From positions 5,084,001 to 5,148,000 of the forward strand of contig NZ_BLWC01000001.1 of assembly GCF_013167895.1 (NCBI RefSeq): a stretch of 64,000 bases of DNA, given 5' to 3'. The position numbers and the translations under genes were made by a program. The notes under the pieces were generated by a model, which had not been told where the DNA came from, searched no databases, and saw nothing but the letters and a program-made list of their open reading frames with translations. Below, piece after piece: positions 26,782 to 34,837 of the stretch. The first letter of the stretch is position 1. The number at the start of each line of letters is the position of its first letter. This DNA is from Streptomyces fulvorobeus (lineage in GTDB: Bacteria > Actinomycetota > Actinomycetes > Streptomycetales > Streptomycetaceae).

Positions 26782-29700
26782 TTACTGGCGGCTGAGCAGC
26801 TCCACCTCCGCCAGCGTCGCCGAGCCGTCCACGACCAGCCGGTACGCCGTGTACGAGCCCGGCCGGCCGACCGAGAACACCCGGGTCTGCTTGTCCCAGG
26901 CGAACGACTGGGCGGACCGCTTGTCGAGGTCCTTCCACGTCGTGCCGTCCGAGGAGCCCTGGAGGACCCAGCCCGCCGGGGCCTCCTTCGCCGCTGACGA
27001 CGTCAGCGTGTACTGGAGCGCCTTGGTGGCAGAGGCCACCGGCAGCTCCACCGTCCCGACGACGGCCTTGGTGGCCGAGGTGTCGTCGAAGAGCGCGCCC
27101 TCACCCTTCAGCGCGTCGGCCCTCGGGTTCGGCACCTCGTCGTCCTGGGTGATCGAGACCGGCGCCGCCTTCTTGCCGGTGCCCCACGCGGAGGGCGCGG
27201 AACCCATGTCGAACTCCAGCACGCCGCCCCTGGCCAGCAGGTCGTGCGGCAGCGAAGTGGACTTCCACTTCTTGCCGTTGACCTTCAGGCCCTGCACGTA
27301 GATGTTCTTCGCGCTGTTCTTCGGAGCCTTCACGACGAGGTCGCGGCCGTTCTCCAGGTGCACCGTGGTCTTCGTGAAGAGCGGCGAGCCGATCGCGTAC
27401 TCACCACTGCCCATCACCAGCGGGTAGAAGCCCAGCGAGGAGAAGAGGAACCAGGCCGACTGCTCGCCGTTGTCCTCGTCGCCGTGGTAGCCCTGTCCGA
27501 TCTCGCTGCCCGTGTAGAGGCGGCCGAGGACCTCGCGGACCTTCTCCTGCGTCTTCCAGGGCTGCGAGGCCGCGTCGTACATGTAGGTGGCGTGGTGGGC
27601 GACCTGGTTGCTGTGGCCGTACATGCCCATCCGCACGTCGCGGGCCTCCGTCATCTCGTGGATGACGCCCCCGTACGAACCGACGAACTCCGGTCCCGCG
27701 GTCTCCGGGGTGGCGAAGTACGTGTCCAGCTTCTCGGCGAGGCCGTCGCGCCCGCCGTAGAGGTTGGCCAGGCCGCGGCTGTCCTGCGGGGCGGTGAAGG
27801 CGTAACCCCAGCCGTTCGTCTCGGTGTAGTCGTAGCCCCAGACCCGCGGGTCGTACTGGCCCGAGGGGACCCGCCAGTCACCCTTGGCGTCCTTGCCCTG
27901 GAAGAAGCCGGCCTTGTCGTCGAAGAGCTTGACGTAGTTGCGGGCGCGGTTCAGGAAGTACTCGGACTCCTCCTGGTAACGCGCGTTCTTCGTCTTCTTG
28001 TAGAGGGCCTTGCCCATCTGGGCGATGCCGTAGTCGTTGAGGTAACCCTCCAGCGACCAGGAAAGCCCCTCGTGCGTCGCGGTGTTCGCGTATCCGGTGA
28101 AGGGCGAGGTCGTCATGCCCTTGCGGCCGACACCGGAGGACGGCGGGACGACGGTGGCGTTCTTCAGGGCCGCCTCGTACGCCGCCTCCGCGTCGAACTC
28201 CACGCCCTTGACGTACGCGTCGGCGAACGCCACGTCCGAACTGGTGCCGGTCATCAGGTCCGCGTAACCCGGGGACGACCAGCGGGAGACCCAGCCGCCG
28301 TCCTTGTACTGCTGGACGAAACCGTCCACCATCTCGCCGGCCTTCTTCGGGGTGAGGAAGGAGTAGGCGGGCCACGTCGTCCGGTAGGTGTCCCAGAAGC
28401 CGTTGTTGACGTACACCTCGCCGTCGACGATCTTCGCGCCGGTACGGGTGGGGGTGTCGGGGCCCGTCTTGGGGGAGAAGGGGCTCGCGTACCTGTTCTC
28501 GCCCTCGACCTTCTCGAAGCCCGAGTTCGGGTAAAGGTACAGCCGGTAGAGGCTGGAGTAGAGCGTGGTCAGCTGGTCGGGGTCGGCCCCCTCGACCTCG
28601 ACCTTGCCCAGGATGCGGTCCCAGGCGCTCCGCGCCCGGTCCCTGGTCTCCTCGAAGGAGGCCGACTCCGGGATCTCCATGGCGAGGTTCTGCTTCGCCT
28701 GGTCCACGCTGATGAGCGAGGTCGCCAGGCGCAGGCCGACCGTACGGTCCTTGCCGGCGTCGAAGCGGAAGTAGCCGGTCACATCGGCGCCGCCGCCGCC
28801 GCTCAGCCTGCCGCTGCCGGTGACCGGCGCGTCGAAGACGCCGTACACGAAGAGCCGGGTGGCCCCGGTGGAGAGGCCGCTCTTCACGTCGGAGAAGCCG
28901 GTGAAGGAGCCGGACTCCGCGTCGAGGGTCAGCCCGCCCGCGTTGGAGACGTTGTCGAAGACCATGCTCGCGTCGTCACCGGGGTAGGTGAACCGCATGC
29001 GCGCCGCGTGGTCGGTGGGCGTCATCTCGGCCTTGAGGCCGCTGTCGAACGTCACGCCGTAGTAGTGCGGCTTCGCCGTCTCGTTCTCATGGTGGAACGG
29101 CAGCGCGCGCGCCGAGCGCGAGGCGTCCGGGGTGCCCTCGGCCGCCGACGGCATCAGCTGGAAGGTCTGGCGGTCGCCCATCCACGGGCTCGGCTCGTGG
29201 CTGGCACTGAACGCCTGGATCTCGGGCAGGTTGTCCTCGTTGTTGCCCCGGGCGTAGTCGTACAGCCAGCTCGTGGAGCCGGCGTTGGTCACCGGCGTCC
29301 AGAAGTTGAAGCCATGGGGCACGGCGGTCGCCGGGATGTTGTTGCCGCGCGAGAAACCTCCGCTGGAGTTCGTGCCGCGCGTGGTCAGCGCGTAGTCGGC
29401 GAGGTGCGCCTCGCGCTTCGGGGGCGCCTTCGGGGCGATCTTGACGTCGTCGATCCAGCCCTGGAACTTCGAGGGGCCCTTGGGGGAGTCGTACGCCACC
29501 AGCACGCGGTCGACGGTCTTGCCCGCCGCCACCGAGCCGATGCGCGAGGCGACCTTGTTCCACTGGTTCACGTACAGCCGCTTGGCGTCGGCCTGGCCCC
29601 GCGGCGTCAGCACGCCGCCGTGGCTGTCCGTCGCCCCGAGTCCGCTCAGGTACGTGCCGTCGGTGAACGCGAGGTCCACCGCGACGTGTGTGGCCGGGTA

Positions 29701-30651
29701 GTCGAGGTCGGTCTCGCCCATCTGCGGATAGACGAGGTAGGAGAGCTCGGTGTCCTTCGTGACGGCCGTGTCGACGTCGAAGACCTTGTTGTACGAGTAG
29801 GCGCGGCCGGCCGGCTTGTGCGTACCGGCGTAACGCAGCGCCTTCCTGCCGCTGAAGCCCGCACCCGACTTCGCGGTGGGGGAGCCGGACGGGCCGCGGT
29901 CGGCCTGGCTGCGCATCTCGTCCGGGGCGGGCGCGGAGGTGTCGCCGTCGGAGAACTGGACGTCGGCGAGCTGGAGGGCGTCCGAGGCTCCGTTGTTCTT
30001 CGTGATCTCCAGACGGAAGTGGCGGTAGGCCGTGTCGGAGGTGAAGTCGTACGACTTCGTCTGGAAGCGCGCGGAGAAGGTCTCGCCGGTGCGGGTGTCC
30101 AGCTCCTTCCACGTGGTGCCGTCCGTGGAGCCCTTCAGCGTCCAGTCGCGGGGGTCGCGCTCGGCGTGGTCGTTGGCGGAGGTCAGCGCGTACGTCAGGA
30201 CCCTGACCGGTTCGGCGAGGCCGAACTCGACCCAGCCGGACGGTGCGAAGGCCAGCCACTTGGTGCCGGACTCGACGTCGACCAGGTTCTCCTTGACCTC
30301 CCCGCCGCCGGTGTTCTCGCCGCTGGCGCGCAGGTCGGTCACCTTGTCGGTGACATTGCCCGGTATTCCGGTGGCGAATCCGCCATCGACGCCCGACGAC
30401 CTCTTCGTACCGTCCGGTCCCTCTTCGACGGTGTTGCGCCAGTCCGGCTGCCTTTCGTCCGCTTCGAACGAGGTGCTGAACTCCTGCTCGCCTCCCGCGG
30501 GTTGGCCCGGAGCTCCGGGGAGGGCGATGGCGGCGGACGGGGCCGTCACGACGAGAAGCGAAGCGGCCGCCACCAAGGCGGCCGCCTGGGCTCTGGCGTG
30601 GGCTCCCGTGGCGGCCTTATGGACTCTTCTGATCCCGGTCATCCGGAGCAT
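26782..30651 (-). CDS. Secreted GH92 family alpha-mannosidase-like enzyme with discoidin-type modules
   Basis: 1289 residues; start ATG 30651 with GGGAGGA 10 bases upstream. The signal peptide ends near IALPGAPG. An N-terminal F5/8C (discoidin) module (about 95-215, DPRDWTLKGSTDGTTWKEL) and a second galactose-binding-like module (about 250-390) precede the GH92 beta-sandwich and (alpha/alpha) domain. A final F5/8C module (GWVLQGSSDGTTWKDLDKRS) closes the protein. The catalytic domain has PWKTQEKVREVLGRLY and DEDNGEQSAWFLFSSLGFYP. The usual GH92 acid motif (GNExxHH) reads HSNQVAHHATYMY, so the catalytic Glu appears to be Gln1016. It is divergent from ngcEFG and carries a LacI-type palindrome in its promoter. 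Confidence 0.9.
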   Translation of the reverse strand: MLRMTGIRRVHKAATGAHARAQAAALVAAASLLVVTAPSAAIALPGAPGQPAGGEQEFSTSFEADERQPDWRNTVEEGPDGTKRSSGVDGGFATGIPGNVTDKVTDLRASGENTGGGEVKENLVDVESGTKWLAFAPSGWVEFGLAEPVRVLTYALTSANDHAERDPRDWTLKGSTDGTTWKELDTRTGETFSARFQTKSYDFTSDTAYRHFRLEITKNNGASDALQLADVQFSDGDTSAPAPDEMRSQADRGPSGSPTAKSGAGFSGRKALRYAGTHKPAGRAYSYNKVFDVDTAVTKDTELSYLVYPQMGETDLDYPATHVAVDLAFTDGTYLSGLGATDSHGGVLTPRGQADAKRLYVNQWNKVASRIGSVAAGKTVDRVLVAYDSPKGPSKFQGWIDDVKIAPKAPPKREAHLADYALTTRGTNSSGGFSRGNNIPATAVPHGFNFWTPVTNAGSTSWLYDYARGNNEDNLPEIQAFSASHEPSPWMGDRQTFQLMPSAAEGTPDASRSARALPFHHENETAKPHYYGVTFDSGLKAEMTPTDHAARMRFTYPGDDASMVFDNVSNAGGLTLDAESGSFTGFSDVKSGLSTGATRLFVYGVFDAPVTGSGRLSGGGGADVTGYFRFDAGKDRTVGLRLATSLISVDQAKQNLAMEIPESASFEETRDRARSAWDRILGKVEVEGADPDQLTTLYSSLYRLYLYPNSGFEKVEGENRYASPFSPKTGPDTPTRTGAKIVDGEVYVNNGFWDTYRTTWPAYSFLTPKKAGEMVDGFVQQYKDGGWVSRWSSPGYADLMTGTSSDVAFADAYVKGVEFDAEAAYEAALKNATVVPPSSGVGRKGMTTSPFTGYANTATHEGLSWSLEGYLNDYGIAQMGKALYKKTKNARYQEESEYFLNRARNYVKLFDDKAGFFQGKDAKGDWRVPSGQYDPRVWGYDYTETNGWGYAFTAPQDSRGLANLYGGRDGLAEKLDTYFATPETAGPEFVGSYGGVIHEMTEARDVRMGMYGHSNQVAHHATYMYDAASQPWKTQEKVREVLGRLYTGSEIGQGYHGDEDNGEQSAWFLFSSLGFYPLVMGSGEYAIGSPLFTKTTVHLENGRDLVVKAPKNSAKNIYVQGLKVNGKKWKSTSLPHDLLARGGVLEFDMGSAPSAWGTGKKAAPVSITQDDEVPNPRADALKGEGALFDDTSATKAVVGTVELPVASATKALQYTLTSSAAKEAPAGWVLQGSSDGTTWKDLDKRSAQSFAWDKQTRVFSVGRPGSYTAYRLVVDGSATLAEVELLSRQ

Positions 30652-30683
30652 CCCGAGCGATTCCTCCCATGGAGAAGGTGATA

Positions 30684-30695
30684 GACAACGTTGTC
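30684..30695. promoter_or_regulatory. LacI-type operator in the GH92 5' region
   Basis: GACAACGTTGTC, a perfect 12-bp palindrome 33 bases before the GH92 start. The CG centre and spacing fit LacI-family sugar repressors in actinobacteria. No lacI-type gene is in the window, so the repressor must be encoded elsewhere. Confidence 0.6.
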
Positions 30696-30932
30696 ATTCA
30701 TGATTCGCAGGGTCCAGTAGGGAGGTAAGGGGCTGGTGGTGTCAAGGGTGTTGCGCGAGAAACGGGCCGGTAATCGACCGTCCTGGGGAAAACGGAGCTG
30801 TGTGGCGGAGCCGGACGGAGTCCGGCGGTGTCCGGCCTGGTCCGGACCTGGGGGAGCCAAGATATCCGTGAGGTCTCAACTCGGGAAAGACTGCCGTCCA
30901 AACCCGTACTCGATCTTGCTCAGTTGGCGACA

Positions 30933-30948
30933 AGTGGACTATACCTGT
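30933..30948. promoter_or_regulatory. DasR-responsive-element-like site upstream of ngcE
   Basis: AGTGGACTATACCTGT matches the dre consensus AGTGGTCTAGACCACT at 12 of 16 positions, 235 bases before ngcE. DasR is the GlcNAc-6-P/GlcN-6-P-sensing GntR repressor of amino-sugar uptake genes, so the target makes sense. Confidence 0.55.
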
Positions 30949-31183
30949 CGGCACCTGTTCGGCCGCTTCACACGGCCGTGTACGGGGGCACGGGGGACGG
31001 TCGCGCCAGACGCCATGGGGGGCGTCCGAAGCTGTACGGTCTCCGGCATCCCCACTGCACGAAGTTCCGGTACTCCGTATGACCCAAGCGCAACTGACCG
31101 CGGTGGCGGGGCCCTTCGCCTGAGGCGATATCGACGGGTGACCGGTACACCGCCTGAGTCCTGTAGAAGGCGAGGACTTGAGC

Positions 31184-32638
31184 ATGGGATCCACCTCCGC
31201 CCAGAACAATGAGGGCCTTGGCCGTCGTAATCTGATCAAGCGGTCGGCCGCACTCGGCCTGATCACCGTCCCGACGATGGGCTTCCTCTCCGCCTGTGCC
31301 ACCGGTGGTGGCGGCGAGGCCGACAACAAGGGCACCAAGAAGCCCGAGGGCGAGAAGTCGGCGAAGAACCCGCTCGGCGTCAAGAAGGGCGCCCCGCTGG
31401 AGGCGTTCATCTTCAAGGGCGGTCTGGGCGACCAGTACGCCATCGACGCGGAGGCCGACTACAAGGCGACCTACGGCGCCGCGGTCAAGCACACCGGCAC
31501 GCAGCAGGTCGGCCCGAAGCTGACCCCGCGCTTCGCCGGCGGCAACCCGCCGGACGTCATCGACAACTCCGGTGCCGACCACCTGGACATGAACAAGCTG
31601 TCCACCCAGGGCCAGCTCCAGGACCTCGGAGTCCTTCTCGACGCGGCGTCCATGGACGACCCCGCCAAGAAGATCCGCGACACGATCCACCCCAGCACGC
31701 TGGAGAAGGGCATGCACGGCGACGTCTTCGACGTCCTGTACTACGCCTTCACCATCTACGGCACCTGGTACTCCCAGAAGCTCTTCACGGACAAGGGCTG
31801 GGCCTACCCCAAGACCCTCGACGAGATGGTCGCGACCTGCGCCGAGATCAAGAAGGCGGGCGTCGCCCCCTGGACGTACGCGGGCAAATTCCCGTACTAC
31901 GTCCACTTCAACCTCTTCGCGCAGATCGCCAAGATCGGCGGCATGCCGGCCTGGGTCGAGATCGACAACCTCGAACCGAACGCCTGGGTCAAGAACGACG
32001 CGGTCAAGGTCGTCATCGAGCACTACGAGGAGCTCGCCGCCAAGAAGTACTTCCTGGAGGGCAGCCAGGGCCTCACCCACATCCAGTCGCAGACCGCCTG
32101 GACCAAGGGCAAGGCCGCCTTCATCCCGAACGGTTCGTGGGTGGAGAACGAGGCCGCCACGACCACGCCCGAGGGCTTCGGCATGGCCGTCGGCGCGCTC
32201 TTCGACGGGGGTGCGGGGGACAAGATGCCCACCGCCTCGCTGCGCGCCGAGCCCAGTGAGCCGTTCATCGTCCCGACCAAGGGCAAGAACCCGGCGGGCG
32301 GCATGGAGCTGCTGCGCATCATGCTCTCCAAGAAGCACGCGCAGAACTTCGCCACCAAGGTGAAGTCCCTGACCTGTGTCACCGGCGCGACCGACGGCAT
32401 GACCCTCTCCCCGGGTCTCGCCTCGGCCAGCAAGGTCTTCGGCGAGGCCGGTCCCAACCTCATCAGCCTCCAGCTGCAGGAGTGGTATCCGGCGCTGACC
32501 GACGAGAAGCTCGGCGGTCTCACGGGCCAGCTCCTCACGGGCGACCTGAAGGCTTCCGACTGGATCAAGAAGACCCAGAAGTACTGCGACGACGTCGCGC
32601 GGGACAGCTCGGTCAAGAAGTTCAAGCGCACTGCCTGA
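31184..32638 (+). CDS. ngcE: N-acetylglucosamine/N,N'-diacetylchitobiose ABC transporter, binding lipoprotein
   Basis: 484 residues from ATG 31184 (AGGCGAGG 8 bases upstream); a TTG two codons earlier is too close to that site. The twin-arginine-like signal GRRNLIKRSAALG ends in lipobox LSAC, giving a membrane-tethered lipoprotein. The mature part is a type 1 solute-binding fold: DVIDNSGADHLDMNKL, FYYVHFNLFAQI-like hinge segments, AWTKGKAAFIPNGSW and PFIVPTKGKNP. The family is NgcE of S. olivaceoviridis, which binds GlcNAc and chitobiose. It is first in the ngcEFG operon. The importer would use the shared ATPase MsiK encoded elsewhere, since no ATPase gene follows. Confidence 0.9.
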   Translation: MGSTSAQNNEGLGRRNLIKRSAALGLITVPTMGFLSACATGGGGEADNKGTKKPEGEKSAKNPLGVKKGAPLEAFIFKGGLGDQYAIDAEADYKATYGAAVKHTGTQQVGPKLTPRFAGGNPPDVIDNSGADHLDMNKLSTQGQLQDLGVLLDAASMDDPAKKIRDTIHPSTLEKGMHGDVFDVLYYAFTIYGTWYSQKLFTDKGWAYPKTLDEMVATCAEIKKAGVAPWTYAGKFPYYVHFNLFAQIAKIGGMPAWVEIDNLEPNAWVKNDAVKVVIEHYEELAAKKYFLEGSQGLTHIQSQTAWTKGKAAFIPNGSWVENEAATTTPEGFGMAVGALFDGGAGDKMPTASLRAEPSEPFIVPTKGKNPAGGMELLRIMLSKKHAQNFATKVKSLTCVTGATDGMTLSPGLASASKVFGEAGPNLISLQLQEWYPALTDEKLGGLTGQLLTGDLKASDWIKKTQKYCDDVARDSSVKKFKRTA

Positions 32639-32677
32639 GACCTCGCGGTTCACCGGAAAGCGGTTCCGATTCCGCGC

Positions 32678-32744
32678 CCGGCAGCACAAGCCGGCAGCAC
32701 AAGTCGGCAGCGCAAGACCGGCAGCAGAAGCCCGGCAGTAGAAG
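32678..32744 (+). repeat. Five tandem 13-bp repeats between ngcE and ngcF
   Basis: Units of CCGGCAGCACAAG: copies 1-3 are contiguous (32678-32716), and copies 4 and 5 are separated by single extra bases (32718-32730, 32732-32744) and drift to AGAAG at the end. It is untranslated and lies 40 bases after the ngcE stop. The array could affect mRNA decay or set the ngcE:ngcF ratio; copy number should vary between strains. Confidence 0.85.
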
Positions 32745-32774
32745 ATCCGACGAGGGGAAGGGCCGGGAAGCACT

Positions 32775-33698
32775 ATGCAACACGGCAAATACCGATTCAT
32801 AGCGGGCTTCCTGGCCCTGCCTCTGATCATCTACGCGATCTTCGTGATCTCACCGTTCATCCAGGCTTTCCAGATCTCGATGACCGACTGGTCCGGACTG
32901 GTCGGCACGTCGAAGTACGTCGGCCTCGACAACTTCGAGCGGCTCTGGAACAGCGACGACTTCTGGAACGCGCTGCGGCACAACATCTACATGCTGGCCG
33001 CGATCCCGGTCGTCACGCTCGCCATGGGGCTCTTCTTCGCCTTCATGCTCAACGTCGGCGGCCGGCGCAGGAAGAACGAAGTGGTCGGCGGTGTCACGGG
33101 GTCGAAGCTCTACAAGCTCGTCTTCTTCTTCCCGCAGGTCATCTCCATCACGATCATCGCGGTCATCTGGTTCAACATCTACAACCCCGACCCCCAGGAC
33201 GGCATGCTGAACTCCCTCCTGGGAGCGGTGGGCCTCGACAGTCTGCAGAACGCCTGGCTGGGCGAGAAGAGCCTGGCGCTCATCTGCATCAGCGCCGTCA
33301 TGGTCTGGTCCAATGTGGGGTTCTTCGTGGTGCTCTTCTCCGCGGCGATGGCCTCCATCCCCCGGGAGATCTACGAGGCGTCCCTGCTCGACGGGGCCAA
33401 CCGCATCCACACCTTCTTCAGGATCACCCTGCCGCTGCTGTGGGACACGGTCCAGACCGGCTGGGTCTACATGGGCATCATCGCCCTCGACGCGTTCGCC
33501 CTGGTCCAGATCATGTCGGTGAACATGGGCGGACCGGACGGTGCCACGGACGTCATGCCGTTGAGGCTCTACCAGACGGCCTTCCGCGACAGCCAGTTCG
33601 GCTACGCCTCGGCGATGGGCGTCGCGATGCTCGTCGTGACCATGACGTTCGCAGTGCTCACCATGCGCTTTGCGCGGCGTGAGCGGATCGAGTTCTAG
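32775..33698 (+). CDS. ngcF: N-acetylglucosamine/chitobiose ABC transporter permease
   Basis: 307 residues. Six membrane spans are visible (for example FLALPLIIYAIFVISPF, YMLAAIPVVTLAMGLFFAFM, LVFFFPQVISITIIAVIWF, ICISAVMVWSNVGFFVVLF, MLVVTMTFAVLTM). The MalF-type EAA loop is EIYEASLLDGANRIHTFFRI, which docks the cytoplasmic ATPase. It forms the channel with the NgcG homologue 12 bases downstream. The start at 32775 follows GGGAAG. Confidence 0.92.
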   Translation: MQHGKYRFIAGFLALPLIIYAIFVISPFIQAFQISMTDWSGLVGTSKYVGLDNFERLWNSDDFWNALRHNIYMLAAIPVVTLAMGLFFAFMLNVGGRRRKNEVVGGVTGSKLYKLVFFFPQVISITIIAVIWFNIYNPDPQDGMLNSLLGAVGLDSLQNAWLGEKSLALICISAVMVWSNVGFFVVLFSAAMASIPREIYEASLLDGANRIHTFFRITLPLLWDTVQTGWVYMGIIALDAFALVQIMSVNMGGPDGATDVMPLRLYQTAFRDSQFGYASAMGVAMLVVTMTFAVLTMRFARRERIEF

Positions 33699-33710
33699 GG
33701 GTACGGGCGG

Positions 33711-34652
33711 ATGACGATCAAGACCGACGAGACACCGAAGCAGGGCGTCGTTCCGGGCGCCGGGAGCCCGAACTCCCCCAAGGGCCCCGGGAGCGGCAGA
33801 GGCGGCAAGGGCGGCAAGGACGGCGGCGTACTCAACGTCTTCTCCCACGGCATGCTGGTCGTCTGGGCGCTGATGGTGGGGGTCCCGCTCCTCTGGGTGC
33901 TGTGGAGCTCCTTCAAGACGAGTAACGGCATCCTCACCGACCCGTGGGGCCTGCCCACCAGCCTGCACTGGGAGAACTGGTCCAACGCCTGGAACAAGGC
34001 GAACATGGGCCAGTACTTCATCAACACGGTCATCATCGTGGGCGGATCGGTCATCGGCACGATGGTCCTGGGCTCGATGGCCGCGTACGTTCTGGCCCGC
34101 TTCACCTTCCCCGGCAACCGCTTCATCTACTACCTGTTCGTGGCCGGCATGTCCTTCCCGGTCTTCATGCTGGTGATCCCGCTCTTCTTCGTCATGCGGG
34201 ACTTCCCGACCGGATCGCTGCTCACCACGTACCAGGGCATGATCCTGGTCTACATCGCCTACTCGCTGCCGTTCACCGTCTTCTTCATGACGGCGTTCTT
34301 CCGGACCCTGCCGGCCTCGGTCGCTGAGGCGGCGATGATCGACGGGGCCTCGCACACCCGGACGTTCTTCCAGGTCATGCTGCCGATGGCCAAGCCCGGC
34401 CTGATCAGCATCGGCATCTTCAACTTCCTCGGGCAGTGGAACCAGTACCTGCTGCCGATGGTGCTGAACCAGGAGGAGAAGGACTACGTGCTGACCCAGG
34501 GCCTCGCGATGATCGCCCTCCAGCAGGGGTACGAGAACGACTGGGGCGCCCTGATGGCGGGCATGATGATCGCCATGCTCCCCGTCCTGGTCGTCTACTT
34601 CATCTTCCAGCGCCAGGTGCAGGCTGGCCTGACGGCGGGCGCGATGAAGTAG
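33711..34652 (+). CDS. ngcG: N-acetylglucosamine/chitobiose ABC transporter permease
   Basis: 313 residues. The first 40 are hydrophilic and Gly/Lys-rich (GSGRGGKGGKDGG). Six membrane spans of the MalG type follow, starting MLVVWALMVGVPLLWVLW. The EAA loop is SVAEAAMIDGASHTRTFF. Its partner is the ngcF product; only 12 bases separate them. A hairpin 21 bases past the stop ends the operon. The absence of an ATPase gene agrees with use of a multitasking ATPase such as MsiK. Confidence 0.92.
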   Translation: MTIKTDETPKQGVVPGAGSPNSPKGPGSGRGGKGGKDGGVLNVFSHGMLVVWALMVGVPLLWVLWSSFKTSNGILTDPWGLPTSLHWENWSNAWNKANMGQYFINTVIIVGGSVIGTMVLGSMAAYVLARFTFPGNRFIYYLFVAGMSFPVFMLVIPLFFVMRDFPTGSLLTTYQGMILVYIAYSLPFTVFFMTAFFRTLPASVAEAAMIDGASHTRTFFQVMLPMAKPGLISIGIFNFLGQWNQYLLPMVLNQEEKDYVLTQGLAMIALQQGYENDWGALMAGMMIAMLPVLVVYFIFQRQVQAGLTAGAMK

Positions 34653-34673
34653 TACGCCGCCTCCGCCCCCGCC

Positions 34674-34714
34674 ACGCCCGGCTCCAGCTGCTCCGCGCAG
34701 CCGGAGCCGGGCGT
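34674..34714 (+). terminator. ngcEFG operon terminator
   Basis: 12-bp inverted repeat 34674-34685/34703-34714 with a 17-nt loop, directly after ngcG. Confidence 0.72.
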
Positions 34715-34837
34715 TCCGCGTGAGCCGGCGGCCCGCTCAACCGAGGCCCCGCGCGCTCAGGTCTTGACGGGAGGTGGTCCCTGAGACTCTGCTTAGGGTT
34801 CACATGTTAGAGAAAAACGGCAGGAGTGAGTGAGTCG

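Larger units (their letters stand above)
30652..31183. promoter_or_regulatory. Divergent promoter region between the GH92 gene and ngcE
   Basis: 530 bases without a gene. On the minus strand a TTGACA-like -35 lies at 30740-30745 and a TACTGG-like -10 at 30714-30719. A perfect palindrome follows at 30684-30695, and a DasR-box-like site lies at 30933-30948 toward ngcE. Confidence 0.55.

Noticed and set aside
27244..30681. An 1145-codon plus-strand open frame antisense to the GH92 gene
   Set aside because: High-GC artefact: the sequence is Arg/Val/Gly-rich without domains, and the minus-strand frame has a signal peptide and GH92 motifs.
32678..32744. Tandem repeats considered as a CRISPR array
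   Set aside because: Units are 13 bp with no spacers; no cas genes occur in the window.
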